Source of the DNA: Chlorella sorokiniana
Lineage: Eukaryota > Chlorophyta > Trebouxiophyceae > Chlorellales > Chlorellaceae
DNA: 64,000 nucleotides
Assembly (NCBI GenBank): GCA_025917655.1
Contig: CP084608.1
Location: 2,294,001 to 2,358,000, forward strand
Direction: 5' to 3'
The position numbers and the translations under genes are program-made. Each line of letters starts with the position of its first letter. The first letter of the stretch is position 1. Under the pieces are notes generated by a model. The model saw nothing but the letters and a program-made list of their open reading frames with translations. It did no database searches and was not told the origin of the DNA. Shown one piece after another: positions 1 through 8,718 of the stretch.

Positions 1-2472
1 CTCCATGCGCTCCAGCAGCACGGGCGCCTTCTCGTCGCACAGCGTGTCGCCGGTGACGACGTCCTTGAGGCCGGCAATGGCGATGATGTCGCCCGCGCGC
101 GCCTCCTTGACGTCCTCGCGCGAGTTGGCGTGCATCTGCATCAGGCGGCCCACGCGCTCCTTCTTGCCCTTGCCGGGGTTGAAGGCGTAGGTGCCGGCCT
201 GCGGGGGGGGTCAGGGGGAGAGGGGCGGGGCAGGGCCGTCAGCCCGAGAATGCACCATACTTAACCGATGAGGAGTGGGATGCAGAAGGGCGGCAGTCAA
301 GCGCAGTCGGCTGCTTTAACCACCCCAGCAGGACAGCAGTTAAAGGCCAGCTGGGGCCGCAGGGCAGCCCATGCCTTGCCGCGAAATGCGCCCAGCCCAG
401 CACCCGGCAGACACGACAGAACGTGCGACAGCGGCCGCACGAGTAGACCCACCTCCAGCACGCCCGAGTAGACGCGCACAAAGGTGAGGGAGCCCACAAA
501 CGGATCGGTCATGATCTTGAAGGCGAGGCCGGAGAAGGGCGCGTCGTCGCCAGACTTGCGCGTCATCTCCTGCTCGGCGTCGTCCACGGCGGAGCCCCGC
601 ACGTCGGGCAGGTCTGTGGGGGCGGGCAGGTAGTCCACCACCGCGTCCAGCAGCGGCTGCACGCCCTTGTTCTTGAAGGCGGTGCCGCAGGTCATGGGCA
701 CAAACTTGCCGCCGATGGTGCCCACACGGATGAGGCGCTTGATGGTCGCCTCGTCGGGCAGCTCACCCTGCGCAGCGCAAACAGAGGGTGCGGGGAGGGC
801 GCGTTGGGAGGGCGGCCAGCGCAACTCGGAACGCAGGGGCAACGCAGGCTGCCCCCAAGGAGCAGAGCAACAGCAGAAGCGAGGCGCCTGGGTGCCTGCA
901 GCGCCGCAGCACGTTTGCTCGAAGGCCAGTCGGCGCGGTGCAGCAGCCACCCAGCACCGCCGGAGCCCGTCGTGGCACTGGTCCGGGCGGGCAGCAGCAG
1001 GGAGCAGCAGCCCCCAGGCACAGCAGCAGCGGCAGCAGGGAGCAGCAGCCCCCAGGCACAGCAGCAGCGGCAGCAGGGAGCAGCAGCCCCCAGGCACAGC
1101 AGCAGCGGCGGCGGCGGCGCCTCACGTCCAGGTACGCCATCATCACGTCGTCGTCCAGCTCCACCACCGCGTCCACCAGCTTCTCGCGGTACTCCGCCGC
1201 CAGCTCAGCCATGTCCTCCGGGATGTCCACCTCATCAAAGCTGGCGCCCAGCTCCTGCACAGGGAACACAGTGTGGGTGGGTGGGTGTGTGGGTGGGTGG
1301 ATGGGGTCTTGGTTGTTGTGGGGGTACATCACAACAATCAGCATCATAGGGAAATGATCGCCGCAGGCCAGTCAACCGAGGCGTTACCATGCCATGCGAA
1401 GCAATGCAACGCAGAGGACGGATGGCGCTGCTGCAGGCAGGGGATCGAGCGGGGGTGCGGTACAGCAGGGGCCGTACCTCGCCGTTCCACACGAGCGCCT
1501 TCATCTTCACCAGGTCGACCAGCCCCTTGAACGAGTCCTCCTCGCCAATGGGCAGCTGGATGACCAGCGGGTTGGCACCCAGGTTAGAGATGACCTGGCC
1601 GAGGGGAAGTGGGAGGAGTGGTTGAGAAGAGGTTGGCGAGACATGCGTCAGCAGCGCAGGTAGGGCTGAACCATCTTGCACGCCAGACCCACGCAACAGC
1701 AGCGCAGGTGCCAGCACTGCCGAGCATTTGATAGTTTTTCCCAGAGCGGCGGCAGCCCCGCCTGTCGAGGCTCAGCAAGCCACCTGGAGGGCTGTCTGAC
1801 GAGGGCATGCAGCGACACTCGCAACTGCTGCCGCTTCCACACAAGCCCGCATGCAGCGCTCTGGCCACCGTTCCGCCGCACACACAGCCCCCCCAATACA
1901 CACAAACAACGGCTCACCATGTCACGGGTGCGGTAGAAGTTGGCGCCCATGCGGTCCATCTTGTTCACGAAGCAGATGCGCGGCACGCCGTACTTGTCGG
2001 CCTGGCGCCACACCGTCTCGCTCTGCGGCTCCACGCCCGCCACAGAGTCGAACACGGCGACGGCGCCGTCCAGCACGCGCAGCGCACGCTCCACCTGCGG
2101 GATGAAAGGTCGGGGGCCAGAGGCGGACATTAAGCAGATGTGCAGCACAGGTGATGCCAGGGGGCAGGGGATTTCAGCCCTGACCCTTCAGCCGTGGGCG
2201 GCCTCCACGGATGCCTTCCCTTGCAGCTGCCCTCCAACTGCCGCTGAGGCGCGAGGCAGCGGGAAGACTGGCTGAGCCCTGTGCTTCTTGCCCTCATCCA
2301 AATGTCTTGCCCTCATCCGACTACCGTGCCTCAAGTTGCAATCGCCCCGCCCTGCCCTGCCCTGCCGCGGGAGCTCACCTCCAGGGTGAAGTCCACGTGG
2401 CCGGGAGTGTCGATGATGTTGATGCGGTGGTCGTTCCAGGCGCAGGTGGTGGCGGCGGAGGTGATGGTGATG

Positions 2473-2504
<32 letters not shown>

Positions 2505-3455
2505 GGTGGCGGTGCCCTCGTGCACCTCGCCGATCTTGTACGACTTGCCTGGGATAGACAATAAGGGGGTGGAAGGGGGCGGAGAGCGGAGTGAGCAGGC
2601 TTGTGGGGAAGGAAGACATGCAGCTTGAGGAGAGCAAAGGACCCGGCGCAGAGGCAGCGCTGGGGATAGCTGCCCCCGGTGCAGGGGCGTGGGGCTGGCT
2701 GCCTGGCTGGCCTGGCAGCGGCCATTTGGCGTTCGCAGCCTGCTGTAGTGCGCTGGCGCCGACCAGCAGCACGGACCCCAAGCGCAGCACAAAAGGAGAG
2801 GAGCGGAGCGGCAGGGAGGGCGCTCACCGGTGTAGAACAGGATGCGCTCCGTGGTGGTGGTCTTGCCGGCGTCGATGTGGGCCATGATACCGATGTTGCG
2901 GTATTTCTCGAGAGGCACCTCGCGCTTGCCTGCAGGGGAGGGCAGCAGCACAAACACAGGTGGGGGTGGGCGCGCCGCGGCGAGAGGTGGGCGCAGGCGG
3001 CGCTGGCGGCAGCGGCCGCGCCAGGGAGCCACAGCGCCACCACAATGGCGCCTTGGGGGTGGCTGGCTTGGTAGAAAGACGTTTTCGGGCGTTTGTGAGG
3101 CGGGTGTGACCAGCCAGCGGGCCCAGGGCGCGCTCACCAGCCATGGCCACCACCAGAGACTGCCCGCGGCGACCAGCGGTGCTTGCGGCGGCGGAGCGCA
3201 GCAGTGCATGAGCCTGTACAAGCACAGGGGGCGATGGGTGCGCGCATTCCGTCAGTGGTGACCGCAAACACCCAGCTCGCTGGCCATGCCACCACAGGCT
3301 GATATGCAAACACGTGCCTGAGGCTGTGCATTGGCCGGGCGGAAGCCACTGAAGCCGTTCAGCCGCTTGGCAGCCGGGCGCACGGCAGCCTGGCGGCTGG
3401 TGCTGCGGCTAGCGGCCACAGCGCTGCACTGAGCAGCAGCAGCCTGAGTAGCCAT
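1..3455 (-). CDS. Chloroplast translation elongation factor G (5' part of gene; C terminus lies outside the window)
   Basis: This is a translational GTPase that moves tRNA and mRNA through the plastid ribosome. It starts at the ATG at 3455. Nine exons are visible: 3318-3455, 3138-3213, 2828-2929, 2379-2548, 1918-2094, 1478-1594, 1126-1254, 453-767 and 1-198. They give about 474 residues of the usual ~780. Residues 1 to ~75 are rich in Ala, Ser and Arg, as in a transit peptide. Then come the P-loop [12 protein letters not shown] (exon 3), the switch region [11 protein letters not shown] and DTPGHVDF (exon 4), and [10 protein letters not shown] (exon 5). Domain II begins in exon 8. The exons read through without any frame problem. 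Intron 1 appears to use a GC donor (CAG/GCACGT), because only that choice keeps the frame. Mitochondrial EF-G is the alternative; the transit-like start and the plastid-type G domain favour plastid. Divergent to the next gene with 190 bp between the starts. Confidence 0.93.
991..1108. repeat. 38-bp tandem repeat, three copies, in an EF-G intron
   Basis: The motif GGGAGCAGCAGCCCCC recurs at 1000, 1038 and 1076, a strict 38-base period with almost no divergence. It lies inside the intron between exons 7 and 8 (768-1125). The unit is rich in CAG and CCC. The near identity suggests recent expansion. No coding role is seen. Confidence 0.85.
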
Positions 3456-3645
3456 GGTTGCAAGTTGAAGTTAGAGGTCTGGCGGAGGCTGAATTGAGAC
3501 TCTTCACGGGCTGCCATCCTGCTCACAGCACGCAGCAGGGCTGGCGGAGGGACAGCCAGGGCTTTCGTGGAGATCCGGCGCATTGAGCACGCAACATTTC
3601 TCTGTCATCGACAAACTAACCCGCCGGTTGTCGGCACCGGCCCCT

Positions 3646-5650
3646 ATGCGGCCACAGCTGGCCCCAACCACAGCAAGCCCCACGGCGCTCTGCAGTTCCA
3701 TCCAGTCCCAACATCAGTACCAGCCCACTGTCTCCGCCGCTTGCGCGATCTCGAGACCCCTATCGCGGCAGCAGCGGCCCTGTCGCGGGCAGGCGGCAGC
3801 GGCGGCGCAGCAGAGACTCAACCCAGCTGCTGCCTGCTTGAACTCTGGCCCGTCCCGGTTGCAGCACAAGCTCGGGCATTGCCAGCGACGGGCAGCAGGG
3901 CTGCCAACCTGCGCTGCAGCTGCCCCAGAGGCTGCGGAGGGCGGCTACCAAACAGACAACGATGGGCAGACGGTGGAGCAGCGGCTGGCCCTGGTGCAGA
4001 ACATGGTTGCCACCGCAGAGCTGCTGATCCCTTATGACGCCAGTGCTGTCAACATGGCCCTGATTCTGTGGTGCGCCTTTGCGTGCATCTTTGTGTTTCT
4101 GTTTGAGTTTTGTGCGGGCACACTGGGGACTTCGACGGTGGAGAGCCGCCGTTCAGGCCGCCGTCCTTGTGCTTGGCCCGCTGGCGGCAGCGAGCATTCG
4201 CTGCGTCAGCCCAGCCAGGCCTTGCCCCTGCTGCCCGCAGGGGCGCCATCCGCAACATCCCTGCCAAGGACCGCGTGCAGTTGGTGTCTCGACTCAGCTC
4301 GGGGTGCGCTGCTTGCCTCTGCTGCGCCCGGCCTGCCTGCCCTCCCCACTGCCTCCGTCTCTTGCTGTGCTGCGGCTCGTTGGAGCCCCACTACGCGGGT
4401 GCTGCATTGGTTTCCTCACGCCTTGGGAGCCCTGTTGGCCTGGCGCCCATCGCCCTCCCTCCTGCTGCGGCCTTGCAGCGACATCAAGCGGCTGTGGCAG
4501 GTGGCGGGCCAGCGGTACAGGGCCCCGAAGCAGCAGGTGGCGGCCGCCATCGGCCCGGAGTACTCGCTGTGGAAGGTGGGCAGAGGTTTGGAAAGAAATG
4601 GGGTCCGTTGTTCGACGGGTTTGGAGAGGCTCGGCACAACTCGTCCCCACAAAGATTGCAAATCCTACACCCACCCCCCATCCCCTGTTCCCACGCACAC
4701 ACAGAAGAAGTGCATCAACCACACACCTGCCCAAGCGCGCATGCACCCTCATCCCCCTCCCGCACCCCCACCCCCGCAGGACCTGCCCGCCTCGCCGGCG
4801 CAGCTGTCCCACTTCCGCGGCAAAGCTGCGCTGCCCACGCACGTGCTGGGCGTGTCGCGCTTCTCCAAGGCTTTCTTCCTGCAGCCGGGCAGCGAGGTGC
4901 TGTACGGGCGGGTGCTGCTGGGCAAGGGGCCCCTGGGCGACCTACTGTACCCTCTGTACTTCCAGGCGTCCGTGGGAACCGCGGTAGTGCCCAGTGAGCT
5001 TCTGGGGCTGGGAGCGCGCTCCTGCACCCGCTCCTGCGCCTGCTCCCGCTTGCAAAGGCTGTGCTGCGTGCTTGCTGGAGAGTAGAGGGGCAGGGTCACG
5101 CACCACCCGCTCCTCCGCCCCGCAAACCCCGCTCCTGCCACTCGTCGCTTCCCCCGGCTGCTCCCAGGCGCTGGCGTGCTGACACTCATTCTTGTCCTTA
5201 CCGTTCCTCCCTTGCTTTCCAGCCACCCAAGAGCTCTGCGACCTGACACTGAAGTACCTGCCGCCGCAGCAGCTGGGCCTGGAGCGGGACGATGTACCGC
5301 GGTCCCGCTGGCCGCCCCCGCGCCGCCAGCTGCCCCCTTCCACGACGGCTTCACAGACTACCTGCGGGCTGTGGCGCCTGGGGTGTACGTCGGGTGTGAT
5401 GCGGGGGCCTGCCTCTCACACTCACGCCTCTCGACTGTCCAAGCGGGCGAAAGCATGTCGCTGTCCGCCTGCACGCACGGCAGCCGCGGTGCATTGCATC
5501 TGCAGGGCCTGCCCCTCGCTGAAACCACTGCCCCAAGCCCCCTGCTGCTGCCGCCGCTGCTGCAGGCTGGGCTACCGTACCGCCTCCACCGAGCCCAATG
5601 ACCCGCTGTACTTCGTGATGGTGCACACTCACACCGAGTCACTGCTGTGA
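3646..5650 (+). CDS. Plastid-targeted protein of unknown function
   Basis: I do not recognise the family. The first in-frame ATG is at 3646. About 70 residues rich in Ser, Ala, Arg and Gln follow, ending near LPTCAAAAPEA, which looks like a chloroplast transit peptide. Exons I support are 3646-4070, 4241-4303, 4479-4575, 4780-4993, 5223-5393 and 5566-5650. The mature part has conserved-looking stretches: VQNMVATAELLIPYDASAV, IRNIPAKDRVQLVSRLSS, DIKRLWQVAGQRYRAPKQQ, SRFSKAFFLQPGSEVLYGR, TQELCDLTLKYLPPQQLGLE, DGFTDYLRAVAPGVYVG and NDPLYFVMVHTHTESLL. No clear membrane segment is needed once introns are removed. Exon 5 needs a one-base shift between LGLERDD and FHDGFTDY to stay in frame, as in many genes here. 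It is likely a soluble stromal protein, but the function is open. Confidence 0.72.
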
Positions 5651-6700
5651 TGTGTTTTTCGCCTGCTGATCGTGCAGCTCACACGGTGGCGGCAGGCACG
5701 CAGCCAGCTACGTGCACATCACGCTTCCCACGCCAGGCTGTGCGGCGCCTGCTCCCAAGCTGTGCTTACATGGTGCGCCTCCGGCTGCATCCGCAGCAGG
5801 CCGGTTTCGTGCAAGACGGATCGCGTGCTGCCTGCCCCCATCTGCCCATCCCCTTTCTTTTCTTTGATTGACACTGAACAATGCCGCTGCCCTTGCTCAC
5901 CCCAAGCACTGATGTGCCGCTGCTACTTCACACAAGCCTGCACTCCTCATTCTTTCCTGGTTGATGCATGGTGCCACCCAAAGCTGTGGTGCGGAGTCCT
6001 TGCTGCTCCAGTGCAATGTTGTTTTCTAAGGTGCCACCTGAAGTACAGGCAGTTACTGGAAGTCCGGACAGGAATGTGGCGCTGAGGGGCAGGCCTGGTG
6101 CATTCTGGCAAGCGCCGTCAGCCAACCTGCGTGAGCAATGCATCACGCTGCCTCCAGGCCAGGCTGGCAGCACGCTGCTGCAGATCCTGTCCCTTGTGTG
6201 CGCCACGGTAGATGCCTGTGGATTCAACAGTCTTTTGCCGCTGTGAAGTGATGGCCCTTTGCATGGAGACGACTTCCATCTAGTAAGTTGAACTGGAGTG
6301 CAAAGCAGAGCCTTAGCAACAAAATGCAACGTTCTACAGGGCTCTGCAAGCAGGAGCGTTCTGCAGGCCAGGCCTGATTGACAGCAGGCAGATGTTGGCA
6401 GGCGCCAGAAAGCAGCACAGCTGGGACAAGGGGCAAAGCTTTTCGTCAATGGGCAGAGCGCAAGCAGGAGTCAAACCCTGCGGCAGCAGCAAACGAGCAG
6501 CCGGGGGCTGCAGCTCATTGCACGGCTCAAGCCGGGGGCGGCGCCAACCCGACGCTGCTTGGCCCCACAAAGCCGTCATGTGTGCAACGTGCTGCACCCG
6601 CCGGCTGCTGCCAGAGTTGTCAGGTGATCAAAACTGGTGGCCGAGCACAGCGGCAAACAAAGCTTTATGCGGAAGGGTCGTTGCGCGAACAACGCCGCGG
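5651..6700. other. Convergent intergenic region and 3' UTRs
   Basis: This kilobase lies between two gene ends that face each other (the plastid unknown and the glutathione peroxidase). Short ORFs here have poor codon bias and no recognisable domain. The only structured signal I see is a possible hairpin at 6518-6587, listed separately. Confidence 0.5.
6518..6587 (-). promoter_or_regulatory. Possible SECIS-like hairpin in the GPx 3' UTR
   Basis: Read on the minus strand, TTGCAC (6587-6582) can pair with GTGCAA further on (6523-6518). Inside this stem are ATGA on the 5' side (6579-6576) and TTGA on the 3' side. A GGGGC/GCCCC stem follows, then an AA before the loop. This is the order of parts in a SECIS element (helix, ATGA/GA quartet, helix, apical AA). 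However, ATGA and AA are about 15 bases apart, where 11-13 is usual, and the helix next to the quartet pairs poorly. It sits about 110 bases past the stop codon I favour, where an algal SECIS should be. Weak candidate only. Confidence 0.28.
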
Positions 6701-8242
6701 CTAGCAGCTGCTGGCGTTGGTGAAGGGCTCCCCCGCCACCTTGGCCATCACCGGCAGCTGCGCGCTCCTGCGGGTCCGCTGGGGGCGGCGCCGGCGCTGC
6801 CAGCGGTACGGAGGGCGGGACGGCCTCGGGATGCTTGCGCCGCGCCTGCTCGGGCCACTGGGAGGGCAGCAGGCTGTCCTCTGGCCTGGGGTGCAGGTTG
6901 TGCAGGTGCTGCAGGGTGCCGTCCACCATGGCACCCAGCCGGCCCCGCCGCTCTGAAGGCAGCACGCCGGCGGCGGCAGCTGCTGCTCGGCCGTCAGCCT
7001 GGCCGCCAGCGCCCGCTGCCCCCGCAGGCTGCTGCTCCTGCAGCTCCCCCGCCGCCAGCAGCTTCACAATCGACGCCTCCAGCAGCGCGGGGCGGGTGCG
7101 GGGCAGGTACCGCCCGTACACGCGGCCGTCCCGCCCCACCAGGAACTTGGTGTACCTGCGCGGCGCGGCGGGGCCAAGTGCAGCGTGCACAGCGTGGGTG
7201 GGCTGCCTGGTGAGCTTGCCGACCGCCGGTCGGCTGTCCGGTGAGCATCTCTGGCCCCCCACGCCAAACACAGAGCAGAAGGTTGTTTTGGGCCTGGACT
7301 GGCTACGGCGGCGGCCCTCTTCATGTGCATGCGCGGCGCCAGCTGGCGACTCACGGCCAGGGGATGGGGCGGCGTCGCCGCTGGCCACCTTGAGGAAGTC
7401 GACCACCGGGAGGCGCTCCGCCCGTTGACCAACACTTTGTCCATGACCACGCCCCTGGGAGGGGAAAACGTCGGTCGCGGGCGGCGGTCAGCTGGAGTGA
7501 CGGGGGCGTTGGAGACGCAGAGCGGCAGGCGAGAGCTGAAACCTTTTTATTTTCGCTTTGGACGGCCACCGCGGGCTGGCCCCCAAGCAGTCAGGGGCTC
7601 CCTTTGCCGCAGTCAGGGATGGCTTCTGGGTGCTTCTCAGGAGCGGCGCACACGCCTGAAACACCAGAGGGCACATCGAAAAAGGATCAAAGTCAGCTAG
7701 CGGGCGGCAACGCACTGGAAGCTCCTCGAGCGTAGGAACGCCTTGACCGCCTCGTTTGGGCCCGGCTCCAGGTTGAGGATTTGGTTGGTGGGGATGGCCA
7801 GCACAGTGAGGCCCCGCGATGAGTACTCTTGCATAAGGAGGTTGAAGTCCTGGGCAGGGAGCAAGATACAAGCGCGCAAAAGCAGCGCTCAGCGCTGTCA
7901 AACAAGCGCCGGATGCATCATGTGAGCGGCGCTGAGAGCGGCTGCCGCAGTTGGCGGATTGCACGGGGGCAGGGGTGCCAATGCACCTTGAGATGCCCAT
8001 CGCGGTAGGAGCCTCATTTGGAGGAGGTGATGGAGACCAAGACCACCTGCAGGGGGAAAGAGCGGCAGCCAGCCTCGAGCAGCCGCCCCACCAGTACCGC
8101 CGCCAGTGCCCCCCAAGTTGCGCAGCACCTGGCCGTCGAAGCGCTTGAAGTCTAGGTCGTTCTTGTCTATGTCCAGCGCCTTGAGGTCGTGAAAGTTGCT
8201 GGCATTGCTGGTGGGCGCCGGGGAGCTGCAACCCTGCCCCAT
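6701..8242 (-). CDS. Glutathione peroxidase, selenoprotein form (Sec encoded by TGA)
   Basis: This enzyme reduces hydrogen peroxide or lipid hydroperoxides using thiols. Exons: 8129-8242, 7987-8046, 7849-7716, 7454-7355 and 7155-6701. The family core is clear: FHDLKALDIDKNDLDF, VVLVSITSSK-U-GSYRDG, LTVLAIPTNQ (the GPx FPCNQF box), EPGPNEAVKAFL, VVMDKVLVNG, PVVDFLKV and YTKFLVGRDG. The redox-active residue is an in-frame TGA (8014-8016) exactly where Sec or Cys sits in GPx. The only ATG in frame (8242) gives MGQGCS, a myristoylation/palmitoylation-type start. Exon 4 needs two one-base additions to keep VNG, PVVDFLKV and IPWPYTKFLV together. After the domain there is a long Pro/Ala-rich tail. 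I favour the stop at 6701, but the end is uncertain because it also needs a frame shift; another frame stays open to 6576. Confidence 0.88.
8014..8016 (-). other. Selenocysteine codon (TGA) at the GPx active site
   Basis: The minus strand reads TCC AAA TGA GGC TCC inside a 60-base exon whose both edges are clean phase-0 splice sites (CAG/GTGCTG before it, AAG/GTGCAT after it). Coding homology continues on both sides: VVLVSITSSK before, GSYRDGHLK then DFNLLMQEY after. In GPx proteins this is the Sec/Cys of the V-A-S-U/C-G motif. A chance nonsense change landing exactly on this codon is unlikely. Confidence 0.88.
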
Positions 8243-8718
8243 TACGGCCTCGGCAGGCCGCAATTACACGCAATAAGATGGAGCTGCGCGATGCAGGGGC
8301 TGAAGAGTGAGCTTTCAGCTTCCGGTTCCTCATGTGTTGTGCACCATCCTACTCAGCGGCGGCATGCAGCATGCACACCTGCCCCTCGTCGTGTCTCATC
8401 AATGCTGCGTCATATGCAACAGATTGACTTCAGTGCATGCTGAGCTACCGGTACACAATGTGACATTGCCTGCACTAGGCATACGTACGGCTATTCAGCA
8501 GCGTCTGCAGTCCGCCACACATCCCGCCCGCAGCACCGCCTGCCAGGTGTTCAGTGAACAATGCGCACCTGACCTTTCTTGTTGGTTATATGCATATCGA
8601 GAAACATGCTGCGCATCACACTGCCTCATAATTGGCATGGAATGCATCCGGACGCAGAGCAAAGACCTAAGGCTCAGCAGGGGAAAACGCAGCGTCGCTG
8701 CGGCACAGCTGGCTTTTG
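8243..8718. other. Divergent promoter region, GPx / F-box-WD40
   Basis: The two start codons point away from each other across 476 bases. Base composition is lower in GC from about 8300 to 8680 than in the exons, as expected of a promoter. I see no recognisable gene and no convincing TATA box. Confidence 0.5.

Noticed and set aside
991-1108. Three regularly spaced repeats considered as a CRISPR array
   Set aside because: Repeats are head to tail with no spacers, lie in a eukaryotic intron and have no cas genes nearby.
6576-6700. Extension of GPx to a stop at 6576
   Set aside because: Codon bias drops after 6701, whereas the alternative frame ending MAKVAGEPFTNASSC has strong G/C third bases up to the stop at 6701. 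Left open but not preferred.
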